A stretch of 64,000 nucleotides of DNA from Bacillota bacterium (GTDB taxonomy: Bacteria; Bacillota; Clostridia; Lachnospirales; Lachnospiraceae), in contig JAEWCQ010000002.1 of assembly GCA_023390555.1 (NCBI GenBank), forward strand, positions 1 through 64,000, given 5' to 3'. Within the stretch, counting starts at the first letter, position 1. Each line of letters begins with the position of its first letter. Below, in pieces: positions 50,414 through 59,956 of the stretch. Position numbers and translations under genes: made by a program. The notes beneath the pieces are model-generated. The model was given only the letters and a program-made list of their open reading frames with translations, did not search any database and had not been told where the DNA came from.

Positions 50414-51067
50414 ATGAAATTTTTTATTGATACAGCGAATGTAGAAGATATCAGAAAAGCAAATGATATGGGGGTAATCTGCGGAGTTACCACAAATCCT
50501 TCATTAATTGCAAAAGAAGGAAGAGATTTTCAGGAAGTAATCAAAGAGATCACCTCGATTGTAGACGGACCAATCAGCGGTGAAGTGAAAGCGACTACCG
50601 TAGATGCGGAAGGTATGATCAAAGAAGGACGTGAGATCGCAGCCATACATCCGAATATGATCGTTAAGATTCCGATGACAGTAGAAGGCTTAAAAGCGGT
50701 AAAGGTACTTGCTGCTGAAGGAATCAAGACAAATGTAACGCTGATCTTTTCTGCAAATCAGGCATTGCTTGCGGCCAGAGCAGGTGCTTCTTATGTTTCT
50801 CCGTTTCTGGGAAGACTCGATGACATTTCACAGCCGGGAATTGACCTGGTGCGTACGATCGCAGAGATTTTCCAGATCTATGGACTCGATACGGAGATCA
50901 TTGCGGCAAGCGTCCGTAATCCGATTCATGTAACAGACTGTGCGCTTGCAGGTGCAGATATTGCAACCGTTCCGTATGATGTGATTGCGCAGATGACAAA
51001 GCATCCACTGACCGATCAGGGAATTGCAAAATTTCAGGCGGATTACAAAGCGGTGTTCGGAAACTAA
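50414..51067 (+). CDS. Transaldolase / fructose-6-phosphate aldolase-like
   Basis: Class I aldolase of 217 residues of the short transaldolase family (FIDTANVEDIRKANDMGVIC; Schiff-base Lys in MIVKIPMTVEGLKAV). Short members can be true transaldolases (TalC) or fructose-6-phosphate aldolases. Next to transketolase genes in an arabinose operon, transaldolase in the pentose phosphate pathway is favoured. Confidence 0.9.
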   Translation: MKFFIDTANVEDIRKANDMGVICGVTTNPSLIAKEGRDFQEVIKEITSIVDGPISGEVKATTVDAEGMIKEGREIAAIHPNMIVKIPMTVEGLKAVKVLAAEGIKTNVTLIFSANQALLAARAGASYVSPFLGRLDDISQPGIDLVRTIAEIFQIYGLDTEIIAASVRNPIHVTDCALAGADIATVPYDVIAQMTKHPLTDQGIAKFQADYKAVFGN

Positions 51068-51090
51068 GCAGACAGAAAAAGGAGAATAGT

Positions 51091-51927
51091 ATGAAGAAAG
51101 CAGAGCTTCAGCAGATGGCGGTCGCTATCCGGAAAGGAATTGTTACTGCGGTACATAGCGCAAAGTCCGGGCATCCGGGCGGTTCTCTTTCCGCAACTGA
51201 AATATTTACTTATTTGTATTTCGAAGAAATGAACATTGACCCTGCAAATCCGAAGATGGAAAACAGAGACCGGTTCGTGCTGTCAAAGGGACATGTGGCA
51301 CCGGGTCTGTATTCCACACTTGCAAACCGGGGATACTTTCCGGTGAAGGAATTGGAGACACTCCGCCACACCTGTTCTTTTTTACAGGGACATCCGGACA
51401 TGAAACATATACCGGGCGTGGATATGTCGAGCGGTTCTTTGGGACAGGGACTCTCGGCAGCAGTTGGAATGGCACTTGCGGGCAAACTGGATCAGAAAGA
51501 TTATCGTGTCTATGCTCTTTGCGGTGACGGTGAACTGGAAGAGGGGCAGATATGGGAAGCTGCAATGTTTGCGGGTCACCGCAGATTAGATAATCTTGTT
51601 GTGATCGTAGATAATAATAATCTGCAGATAGACGGAACACTGGAAGACGTGTGCTCTCCTTATCCGATTGATAAGAAGTTTGAAGCCTTCCAGTTTCATG
51701 TCATCAACATCGATGGAAACAGTTTTGAAGAGCTTTGCTATGCATTTGAGGAAGCACGTCATACTAAAGGGATGCCGACCGCGATTATTGCAAAGACTGT
51801 GAAGGGAAAAGGCATCTCGTTTATGGAGAATCAGGCGGGATGGCATGGCAAGGCCCCAAATGATCAGGAATATGCGATTGCAATGGAAGAACTGGAAAAG
51901 GCAGGTGAAGCATTATGTCGGAACTGA
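51091..51927 (+). CDS. Transketolase, N-terminal subunit
   Basis: Thiamine-diphosphate-binding half of a split transketolase, 278 residues. AKSGHPGGSLSATEIFTYL and the ThDP motif CGDGELEEGQIWEA with the conserved DNNNLQIDG are present. It overlaps the gene for the other half by 13 bases; both halves are needed for activity. Confidence 0.94.
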   Translation: MKKAELQQMAVAIRKGIVTAVHSAKSGHPGGSLSATEIFTYLYFEEMNIDPANPKMENRDRFVLSKGHVAPGLYSTLANRGYFPVKELETLRHTCSFLQGHPDMKHIPGVDMSSGSLGQGLSAAVGMALAGKLDQKDYRVYALCGDGELEEGQIWEAAMFAGHRRLDNLVVIVDNNNLQIDGTLEDVCSPYPIDKKFEAFQFHVINIDGNSFEELCYAFEEARHTKGMPTAIIAKTVKGKGISFMENQAGWHGKAPNDQEYAIAMEELEKAGEALCRN

Positions 51928-52853
51928 AAAAAATAGCGACCAGAGACAGCTATGGAAACGCGCTGGTTGAACTTGGAAAACAGCATGACAATCTGGTTGT
52001 ACTGGATGCGGATCTTGCAGCTGCTACAAAAACAGGCGTTTTCAAAAAAGAATTTCCGGAGCGTCATATCGACTGCGGAATCGCGGAAGCAAATATGACG
52101 GGAATTGCAGCCGGGCTTTCCACTTGCGGAAAAGTACCGTTTGTCAGTACCTTTGCCATGTTTGCGGCCGGGCGTTCCTTTGAGCAGGTTCGTAATTCAA
52201 TCGGATATCCGCATCTGAATGTCAAAATCGGTGCGACCCATGCAGGTATTTCAGTCGGGGAAGACGGAGCGACCCACCAGTGTAATGAGGATCTTGCATT
52301 GATGCGGGAGATTCCGGGAATGGTCATTATCAATCCTTGCGATGACACGGAGGCGAGAGCGGCAGTAAAAGCTGCCTATGCATACGAAGGGCCGGTTTAT
52401 CTGCGCTTTGGAAGACTTGCAGTACCTGTTCTCAATGACGAAGCTTCGTATCAGTTTGAAATCGGAAAGGGCGTGACACTCCGTCCGGGTAAGGACATTA
52501 CCATTTTTGCGACGGGGCTTTGTGTCAGTGCTTCTCTGGAAGCTGCGGAAAAATTAAAGGAAGACGGCATTGATGCCGCAGTCATCAATATTCATACAAT
52601 CAAGCCGCTGGATGAGTCACTTGTGATAGAAGCCGCCACAGAGACCGGACGTGTTTTTACGGTAGAAGAGCATTCGGTAATCGGCGGGCTTGGAAGTGCC
52701 GTTAGTGAAGTTCTCGGAGAAAAATGCCCGACAAAGATCACACGCATCGGTGTCAACGACGTGTTCGGGGAATCCGGCCCGGCAGAGGAGCTGCTGCATA
52801 AATACGGTCTGGATGCGGAAGGCATCTATCAGAGCATAAAAGCCGCATTGTAA
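51915..52853 (+). CDS. Transketolase, C-terminal subunit
   Basis: Pyrimidine-binding half of transketolase, 312 residues (HIDCGIAEANMTGIAAGLST; FAMFAAGRSFEQVRNSIGYP; EEHSVIGGLGSAV). It moves two-carbon units between pentose, triose and hexose phosphates. Start lies within the N-terminal subunit gene. Confidence 0.94.
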   Translation: MSELKKIATRDSYGNALVELGKQHDNLVVLDADLAAATKTGVFKKEFPERHIDCGIAEANMTGIAAGLSTCGKVPFVSTFAMFAAGRSFEQVRNSIGYPHLNVKIGATHAGISVGEDGATHQCNEDLALMREIPGMVIINPCDDTEARAAVKAAYAYEGPVYLRFGRLAVPVLNDEASYQFEIGKGVTLRPGKDITIFATGLCVSASLEAAEKLKEDGIDAAVINIHTIKPLDESLVIEAATETGRVFTVEEHSVIGGLGSAVSEVLGEKCPTKITRIGVNDVFGESGPAEELLHKYGLDAEGIYQSIKAAL

Positions 52854-52897
52854 CATGCTGCAATGTAAGATTACGTTAGGTAAGACAAAGGAGATGG

Positions 52898-54493
52898 ATG
52901 ATGGAAATAAAAGAAGCGATTGTAAGCGGAAAGACAGCGCTTGGAATTGAGTTCGGATCAACAAGGATCAAAGCGGTACTGATTGATGATCACTTTGTAC
53001 CTGTGGCATCCGGAAATCATGAATGGGAAAATCAGCTGGAAAACGGCATCTGGACTTACAGCCTGGATGAAATCTGGGCAGGACTTCAGGATTGCTACAG
53101 CAAACTTTTGGAAGACGTCAGAAAAAAATACGGAGTACCCATCAAAACGGTCGGTTCCATCGGATTTAGCGCCATGATGCACGGGTACATGGCATTTGAC
53201 AAAGACGATGAGCTTCTTGTACCGTTTCGTACCTGGCGTAATACAATTACCGAAGAAGCGGCAGCAAAGCTTACCGAAGCATTTCAGTTCAATGTTCCGC
53301 AGCGCTGGAGTATTGCTCATTTATATCAGGCAATCTTAAATCAGGAGAAACATGTCGGGAATATTTCCTTTTTCACAACACTGGCAGGCTACATCCACTG
53401 GAAAATGACCGGAGAAAAGGTGCTTGGAGTCGGAGACGCTTCCGGGATGTTTCCAATTGACAGTACTACGAGAAATTATGACGGGGAAATGCTCTGCAAG
53501 TTTGATCGGCTGACAGAATCCTGCGGATACCCATGGAAAATAGAAGCAATTCTGCCGAAGGTTCTGGTGGCAGGTGAGGCGGCAGGGACGCTGACACTGG
53601 AAGGTGCGAGATTTTTAGATGTCAGCGGAGAGCTGCAGGCCGGAATTCCGGTATGTCCGCCTGAGGGAGATGCAGGTACAGGCATGGTCGCAACCAACAG
53701 TGTAGAAGTGCGCACGGGAAATGTTTCGGCAGGAACCTCGGTTTTTGCAATGATTGTACTGGAGAAAAAGCTGAAAAAAGTGCATCAGGAAATTGATCTT
53801 GTAACAACACCTACCGGTGATACGGTGGCAATGGTTCACTGCAATAACTGTACATCAGATTTGAATGCATGGGTCGGCCTCTTTAAAGAATTTGCAGAAA
53901 GCTTTGGAGTGGAAGTGGATAGGAACCGGCTGTTTTCCGTTTTATATGGAAAAGCACTGGAAGGAGAGAGCGATTGCGGCGGATTGCTGGCTTACAACTA
54001 TTTCTCCGGCGAAAGCATTACGGGATTTGAAGAAGGACGGCCATTGCTGGTTCGGACTCCGGATGCAAAATTCAATCTTGCAAACTTCATGCGTGTCCAT
54101 CTGTTTACCTCACTTGGTGCACTGAAAGCAGGTCTTGATATTCTGCTGAAGGAAGAAGGCGTGCAGGTGGATAAGGTGCTGGGACACGGCGGTCTGTTTA
54201 AGACAAAAGGTGTCGGACAAAAGATGATGGCAGCGGCGATGAATACTCCGGTCTCTGTGATGGAAACGGCAGGAGAAGGCGGTGCCTGGGGCATTGCGGT
54301 CCTGGCCGCCTATTTGCAGAATGGTCAGAAAGATGTAACACTTTCTGCGTTCCTGGAAGAAAAGGTTTTTGCAGGACAGTCAGAGGATACGGTGGAGCCC
54401 GATGCAGCGGATGTAAAGGGATTTGATCTGTTCATGAAACGCTATATAAGCGGACTGCCAATCGAGCGTGCAGCGGTAGATTCTTTCAAATAA
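52898..54493 (+). CDS. araB: FGGY-family kinase, probable L-ribulokinase
   Basis: Sugar kinase of 531 residues with the FGGY ATP-binding fold: IEFGSTRIKAVLIDDHFVPV at the start, GFSAMMHGYMAFD, GVGDASGMFPID and KVLGHGGLFKTKGVGQKMM near the end. It sits between araA and araD, so phosphorylation of L-ribulose is the expected reaction; it differs from canonical AraB and could by sequence alone be a xylulokinase-like enzyme. Two adjacent ATGs (52898, 52901) both follow AAGGAG. Confidence 0.85.
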   Translation: MMEIKEAIVSGKTALGIEFGSTRIKAVLIDDHFVPVASGNHEWENQLENGIWTYSLDEIWAGLQDCYSKLLEDVRKKYGVPIKTVGSIGFSAMMHGYMAFDKDDELLVPFRTWRNTITEEAAAKLTEAFQFNVPQRWSIAHLYQAILNQEKHVGNISFFTTLAGYIHWKMTGEKVLGVGDASGMFPIDSTTRNYDGEMLCKFDRLTESCGYPWKIEAILPKVLVAGEAAGTLTLEGARFLDVSGELQAGIPVCPPEGDAGTGMVATNSVEVRTGNVSAGTSVFAMIVLEKKLKKVHQEIDLVTTPTGDTVAMVHCNNCTSDLNAWVGLFKEFAESFGVEVDRNRLFSVLYGKALEGESDCGGLLAYNYFSGESITGFEEGRPLLVRTPDAKFNLANFMRVHLFTSLGALKAGLDILLKEEGVQVDKVLGHGGLFKTKGVGQKMMAAAMNTPVSVMETAGEGGAWGIAVLAAYLQNGQKDVTLSAFLEEKVFAGQSEDTVEPDAADVKGFDLFMKRYISGLPIERAAVDSFK

Positions 54494-54512
54494 AGAATAA
54501 AAGGTGAGAAAA

Positions 54513-55208
54513 ATGTTAGAGAAATTAAAGAAGCAGGTTTATGAGGCAAACATGGAACTTCCAAAACGCGGTCTGATTACCTATACATGGGGCAATGTCA
54601 GTGGTATTGACCGGGAGAGCGGCTATTTTGTCATCAAACCGAGCGGTGTCGATTATGACTGCTTGAAACCGGAGGATATGGTCGTCCTGGATCTGGAAGG
54701 AAATAAGATAGAGGGAAGTTATAAGCCTTCTTCGGACACGGCCACACATCTTGCGCTATACCGGAAATACCCGGAGATTGGCGGTGTGGTACACACGCAT
54801 TCTCCGGAAGCAACTGCATGGGCGCAGGCAGGCAGAAGCATTCCGTTATACGGAACCACGCATGCAGACTATTTCTATGGAGAGATTCCCTGTGCGAGAA
54901 GTCTGACGCCGGAAGAAATTGAGGAAGCCTATGAGAAGAATACGGGGCTTGTTATTATTGAGACATTTGAGGAAAGAGGCTTAAATCCGATGTTCACGCC
55001 CGGCGTGCTCTGTATCAATCACGGTCCGTTTACCTGGGGCAAAGATGCCGCAGAAGCAGTTCACAATGCCGTGGTATTGGAAGAAGTTGCGAAGATGGCA
55101 GCAAAAACGGAGTTGATCAATCCGCAGGTGAAGCCGGCTCCGGATTGTATCAAGGATAAGCATTTCTTCCGGAAACATGGAGCAAATGCCTATTATGGAC
55201 AGAATTGA
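54513..55208 (+). CDS. araD: L-ribulose-5-phosphate 4-epimerase
   Basis: Class II aldolase-fold epimerase of 231 residues converting L-ribulose-5-phosphate to D-xylulose-5-phosphate. TWGNVSGIDRESGYFVIKPS, the zinc His pair in GVVHTHSPEATAWAQAG, and CINHGPFTWGKDA are diagnostic. ATG at 54513 has AAAGGTGAG upstream. Its product enters the transketolase reactions encoded just before. Confidence 0.96.
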   Translation: MLEKLKKQVYEANMELPKRGLITYTWGNVSGIDRESGYFVIKPSGVDYDCLKPEDMVVLDLEGNKIEGSYKPSSDTATHLALYRKYPEIGGVVHTHSPEATAWAQAGRSIPLYGTTHADYFYGEIPCARSLTPEEIEEAYEKNTGLVIIETFEERGLNPMFTPGVLCINHGPFTWGKDAAEAVHNAVVLEEVAKMAAKTELINPQVKPAPDCIKDKHFFRKHGANAYYGQN

Positions 55209-55242
55209 TTCTGTCGGACCGTGAAAGGATTGAACTTATCAT

Positions 55243-56292
55243 ATGATAGTAGAAAAATTTGGAAACACAAAAACCGGTCAGGAAGTGTTCAAGTATGTAC
55301 TTGAAAATGAAAACGGCATGCGCCTCTCACTCATCAACCTGGGTGCGACAATTACGTCACTGGAGGTTCTGGACCGGGAAGGAACGAAGCGGGATGTCGT
55401 TTTAGGATATGATACGGCGGAAGACTATCAGAAAAATACGTATTATTTTGGTGCGGTGATCGGAAGAAATGCCAACCGCATTCAAAATGCTGTCTGTGTC
55501 ATCGACAGAGTGAAGTATCTGCTGGAACAGAATGATCATGAAAATAACCTGCACAGCGGAAGCAGGGGATTTCATGATGTGCTGTGGAAGGCGGACTATG
55601 ACACCGACAGATCAGATAAGCTTGTGTTTGAATACATAAGTCCGGACGGAGAACAGGGGTTCCCTGGAAATCTGACGGCAAGAGTCACTTACGAACTGAC
55701 AAAACAGAATGAAGTAATTCTTACCTATGATGCAATTACGGATAAAAAGACGGTTGCCAATTTTACGAATCATGCCTATTACAATCTCGACGGTCACGAT
55801 GCGGGAACAATCGAAAAGCAGGAACTTTGCATTAAGGCAACTTATTATACGCCGGTGGTGGATGAAAAAGCGATTCCTACGGGCGGAATCAACAGTGTAT
55901 CGGGAACGCCGATGGATTTCCGGGAAGAAAAGCACATAGGAAGGGACATCGGAAGCAAGTTTGAGCAGCTTGTATTTGCTGGTGGCTACGATCACAATTA
56001 TGTGCTGGATCAGGAGTCGGATACCATGCGGCTTGCAGCGACTGCAAAATCGGAGAACAGTGGGATTGTCATGCGTATTTACACAGACTGCCCCGGTATA
56101 CAGTTTTATTCGGGCAATTTTATTCAGGAGCATAGCGGGAAGAATGGTACGGTCTATGGAAAACGTCAGGGTTTTTGCCTGGAGACACAGTATTTCCCAA
56201 ATGCGGTGAATCAGCCGGGATTTGAAAGCCCGCTGCTTGTGCCGGGTAAGGTGTACCATTCCCAGACAAAGATGTGCTTTGATTTGCGATAA
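55243..56292 (+). CDS. galM: Aldose 1-epimerase
   Basis: Mutarotase of 349 residues that interconverts sugar anomers. NLHSGSRGFHDVLWKADY holds one catalytic His, NFTNHAYYNLDGHD the second, and the C-terminal GFCLETQYFPNAVNQPGFES holds the catalytic Glu. In this operon it would supply the correct arabinose or galactose anomer. A terminator follows. Confidence 0.95.
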   Translation: MIVEKFGNTKTGQEVFKYVLENENGMRLSLINLGATITSLEVLDREGTKRDVVLGYDTAEDYQKNTYYFGAVIGRNANRIQNAVCVIDRVKYLLEQNDHENNLHSGSRGFHDVLWKADYDTDRSDKLVFEYISPDGEQGFPGNLTARVTYELTKQNEVILTYDAITDKKTVANFTNHAYYNLDGHDAGTIEKQELCIKATYYTPVVDEKAIPTGGINSVSGTPMDFREEKHIGRDIGSKFEQLVFAGGYDHNYVLDQESDTMRLAATAKSENSGIVMRIYTDCPGIQFYSGNFIQEHSGKNGTVYGKRQGFCLETQYFPNAVNQPGFESPLLVPGKVYHSQTKMCFDLR

Positions 56293-56356
56293 AGATTGTC
56301 ACATAAGAAAAATAGAAGAAAAAACAGAAAAGAAAATAGTAGAAAACAGGAAAAGA

Positions 56357-56390
56357 GAAACAGATGTCATTCAGCGGCATCTGTTTTTTT
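56357..56390 (+). terminator. Terminator of the arabinose operon
   Basis: AACAGATG pairs with CATCTGTT, extended by further pairs at the loop, and runs into seven T. Confidence 0.85.
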
Positions 56391-56493
56391 CCATAAAAAA
56401 ACCAACTGAAACGATAAGAAAAAGAACTGAATGTAAAGAAAATAAATGCTATAATAATTATGCAATTCGTGCAATATTATTGGGGGAAACTGT

Positions 56494-58278
56494 ATGGTTT
56501 TATATAAAACGTATATAAAATCAGCAGAGCAGGAAGGGTATGGTTCATTTATGGTGAAAAAATTGAAAGTCAGAACTAAATTATTAGTGCCAATTTTTGT
56601 GATCGCTTTCATTGGGATGCTGGCCTGTCTTTTGGGAAATGAAAACTTAAAGAGAGTGCAAAAAGCGAGCATTGAAATTTCCGGGGAATGCCTGCAGAAT
56701 ATTCAAAATGTGGATTCTATGGCAGAGGAATTTGTGACGTTACAAAAATTGATGCTGCAGCACTGCCTTGCCGATGATGCGGGAAAAGAAACGATTGAAG
56801 CATCGATGGACAGCTCTAAAACACAGGTAGAAGCATTGCGTGAAAGTCTCAAAGACGGTCTCAGGGAGGCAGATGAGGCGGAGATTTATCAGAATTTTCA
56901 AACGGAGCTGGACGATTATCTCGACAATTATGAGATGGCGATCAGCATGAGCAAAAGCGGTAACTACGAGGGCGCGATACGGATGACCAATGGGGATCTG
57001 ACAACGATGTCCGACGATCTGTTTCAGCTTCTGGACGAGCTTGGCGTGTTGAATGAACAGAAAGTAAACGATGCGATTGCCATTCAGAACACACAGTATG
57101 AAGATTCCAGAAACGGGACGATTGTGATGTTCGCAATCATTGTTGTTTTCTTTGTCATAACGGCATTCAGCTGCGATGTATGGGTGGTCCGGCCGCTGAC
57201 AAGGGCAAAGCGGCAGCTGGAGCAAATCATTACCGGTATCCAGGAGGAGCACGGAGAGCTGACAAAACGGCTGACGGTTAACTCACAGGATGAAATCGGA
57301 CAATTGACAAACGGAATCAATCTGTTTATCCAGACGCTTCAGTATGTGATGGAGAAAATGGTACATAACACGAAAGACATGAATCTGGTCGTAGAGAATG
57401 TTGTCCGGAACGTGGAAAATGCCAATGGCAGTTCCTGCGATATTTCGGCAGCGATGCAGCAGCTGTCCGCCACGATGGAGGAAGTGACTGCCACAGTCGG
57501 AGATGTGTCGGGAAGCGTTCAGCTGATCGAAGAGGATGTCAAAGGATTTTTGGGATCTTCCGAGGATTTGAACCTGTATGCACAGAGTATGCGGGAAAGA
57601 GCCACAAAATTAGAAGAAAAATCAATTGAAAATAAATCGTATACCGACCGGATGGTGCATGAGATTGTCGGAAATCTGCAGCAGGCTATGGAGAGCAGCC
57701 AAAGTGTAACAAAGGTGAATGAGCTTACCGAAGAGATTTTAACGATTTCAAATCAGACGAATCTTCTGGCATTGAATGCCTCGATAGAGGCTGCACGTGC
57801 CGGAGAGGCAGGAAGAGGATTTGCCGTTGTCGCAGATCAGATCCGAATGCTGGCAGAATCAACAAGAGAAGCGGTAAACAGGATACAGAACATCAATGCA
57901 ATGGTTGTGACGGCGGTGGAATCACTGATTCATGATTCTGAGTCGCTGGTCAACTGCATTGAAGAGACGATACTACCGGACTACCAGTTTTTTGTGGAAT
58001 CGGGCAATCAATATCATGACGATTCGAATTACATCAGTGACCGGATGAAGGTGTTTACACAAAAATCAGAACGCCTGGATGGCAGAATGGAGGAGATCGG
58101 AACGGCTGTCCGCAACATTGCGGGAGTGATTGAAGAAAGTGCGAAAGGAGTTGCGACTGCGGCAGGGAGTACAACGGATTTAGTCAGTGAAATTCACAGT
58201 ATTGACAATGAAATGATGAAAAACCAGCAGATATCAGGAAACTTAAAAATCGAAACAGATAAATTTATCACAAAATGA
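56494..58278 (+). CDS. Methyl-accepting chemotaxis-like transducer
   Basis: Membrane receptor of up to 594 residues: membrane helix ~30-48, extracellular four-helix-bundle-like domain ~49-207, second helix ~210-230, HAMP, then the long cytoplasmic coiled coil with the conserved tip SNQTNLLALNASIEAARAGE (~420-440). An alternative start at 56551 would begin MVKKLKVRTK but has a weaker ribosome site. It lies between galM and a YesN/YesM pair. No CheA/CheW or flagellar genes are in the window, so it may signal to a chemotaxis array encoded elsewhere or act independently. Confidence 0.87.
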   Translation: MVLYKTYIKSAEQEGYGSFMVKKLKVRTKLLVPIFVIAFIGMLACLLGNENLKRVQKASIEISGECLQNIQNVDSMAEEFVTLQKLMLQHCLADDAGKETIEASMDSSKTQVEALRESLKDGLREADEAEIYQNFQTELDDYLDNYEMAISMSKSGNYEGAIRMTNGDLTTMSDDLFQLLDELGVLNEQKVNDAIAIQNTQYEDSRNGTIVMFAIIVVFFVITAFSCDVWVVRPLTRAKRQLEQIITGIQEEHGELTKRLTVNSQDEIGQLTNGINLFIQTLQYVMEKMVHNTKDMNLVVENVVRNVENANGSSCDISAAMQQLSATMEEVTATVGDVSGSVQLIEEDVKGFLGSSEDLNLYAQSMRERATKLEEKSIENKSYTDRMVHEIVGNLQQAMESSQSVTKVNELTEEILTISNQTNLLALNASIEAARAGEAGRGFAVVADQIRMLAESTREAVNRIQNINAMVVTAVESLIHDSESLVNCIEETILPDYQFFVESGNQYHDDSNYISDRMKVFTQKSERLDGRMEEIGTAVRNIAGVIEESAKGVATAAGSTTDLVSEIHSIDNEMMKNQQISGNLKIETDKFITK

Positions 58279-58306
58279 CGGCGAGGCAGAATGTAGGGAG
58301 ACATCT

Positions 58307-59956
58307 ATGATTAAAGTATTTTTGGTAGAAGATGAGATTGTAATACGTGAGGCAATTCAAAAAATGATTCCCTGGGCAGAATATGGATTTGAATTTTCAG
58401 GAGAATCAAAAGACGGGGAGATGGCATTGCCGCTGATCCGGAAGGTAAAACCGGATGTCCTGATCACAGATATCAAGATGCCGTTTATGGACGGACTTAC
58501 CCTGAGCAGACTGGTAAAAAAGGAGCTTCCGAGCACGCATATTGTCATAGTCAGCGGGTACGATGATTTTGAATATGCAAGGCAGGCAATATCGCTGGGC
58601 GTGGAGTATTACCTGTTAAAACCAATTACAAAATCTGCATTTCAGGAAGTCCTGGAAAACCTGAGGAAAAAGTACGAAAAGGAAAACGAACAGAAAAATT
58701 TCTATGAAAAGTTCCAGAATGAGCTGAAGGACTATGAGAAAAACGCACGCAGGGATTTCTTTGAAATGCTCGTTTCTGAGAATCAGAATCTTCAGACCCT
58801 GTATGAGAAAGCAGGGCAGCTCCAGATTGACATCCTGTCACAGTGCTACAACCTGATTTTATTTTCCGTTGGCTCCAAAATGATGAACGAGATGATCGGA
58901 GATACCTATTCGCAGAATACAGCCGATATTCAGGAGACAATCGATACGATTTTCCGCAAAAGAGAAGGATATCTTCTTTTTCGCAATCAGATGTTCAGCT
59001 ATGCAATTTTAGTACAGGGTGAAAGCACGCAGATGCAAAAGCTTATGGAGGAAGGCGTGAATACGCTAAAAGAAATTTTTGAGAAGCAGGAAGAGAAGGT
59101 AGAGTGGTTTGTATGCACCGGGGAACCGGTCGAACGTCTCAGCCAGCTGCCGGCATGCTATAAAGCTGCCATGAAGTCTTTTGCATTTCGTTATATGGGA
59201 TACTCCCATGTATTTTCGTACGAAAAATACCAGAAGGAGAACAGACAGAGTACCGAAAGCATGAATCTTGTCAATCTGGATATGAATTCTGTCAATCCGG
59301 ACATTTTCCGCAATTTTCTCTGCAATGCACTCGAAGATGAAGTGGAGGAATTCGTCCGGAACTATCTCCAGTTCGTGGGGAGAGAAGCATTGGAATCCAA
59401 AATGTTCCGACAGTATATCATGCTGAATATCCATTTCTGTACGGTGGCATTTATTCAGAAACTTGGATACGAAAAAGACGAGATTGAAGATAACCTGCTT
59501 CAGATTTGCAGTAACCAGACAGATACGGTCGTAAATATGGAGTGCCAGATATCGGGACTGTTAAAAAGAGCAATCAAGCTGCGGGAAGAGAGTTCCAGAG
59601 GAAAATATCAGAGCGTGATCCAGATGGCGGTGAGCTTTATGCAGAAAAACTACGCGGATGAGACACTGAGTCTGAATAAAGTCGCATGCGCCGTAAATGT
59701 GAGTGCGAATCATTTCAGTGCGCTGTTCAGCCAGGAAATGAAGCAGACCTTCATCGAGTATCTCACTGGGCTCCGCATGCAGAAAGCGAAGGAATTTCTG
59801 CGCTGCACCGACAAACGGTCCGGGGAGATCGCTTTGGAAGTAGGATATAAGGATTCGCATTATTTCAGTTTCCTTTTTAAGAAAACGCAGGGATGCACAC
59901 CGAGTGAATATCGAAATCAAGGAGAAAAGCAAATTGAAAAAATTTCAGTTTCATAA
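58307..59956 (+). CDS. YesN-type response regulator with AraC output domain
   Basis: Response regulator of 549 residues. The receiver is at 1-120 (VFLVEDEIVIREAIQKMIPW; phosphoacceptor Asp in VLITDIKMPFMDG; LLKPITKSAF). A ~300-residue middle region follows, then a C-terminal AraC helix-turn-helix pair (LNKVACAVNVSANHFSALFS; IALEVGYKDSHYFSFLFK). Its end overlaps the sensor kinase gene. Such regulators control nearby sugar ABC transporter genes (known pattern), here probably the transporter at 61503 onward. Confidence 0.93.
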   Translation: MIKVFLVEDEIVIREAIQKMIPWAEYGFEFSGESKDGEMALPLIRKVKPDVLITDIKMPFMDGLTLSRLVKKELPSTHIVIVSGYDDFEYARQAISLGVEYYLLKPITKSAFQEVLENLRKKYEKENEQKNFYEKFQNELKDYEKNARRDFFEMLVSENQNLQTLYEKAGQLQIDILSQCYNLILFSVGSKMMNEMIGDTYSQNTADIQETIDTIFRKREGYLLFRNQMFSYAILVQGESTQMQKLMEEGVNTLKEIFEKQEEKVEWFVCTGEPVERLSQLPACYKAAMKSFAFRYMGYSHVFSYEKYQKENRQSTESMNLVNLDMNSVNPDIFRNFLCNALEDEVEEFVRNYLQFVGREALESKMFRQYIMLNIHFCTVAFIQKLGYEKDEIEDNLLQICSNQTDTVVNMECQISGLLKRAIKLREESSRGKYQSVIQMAVSFMQKNYADETLSLNKVACAVNVSANHFSALFSQEMKQTFIEYLTGLRMQKAKEFLRCTDKRSGEIALEVGYKDSHYFSFLFKKTQGCTPSEYRNQGEKQIEKISVS

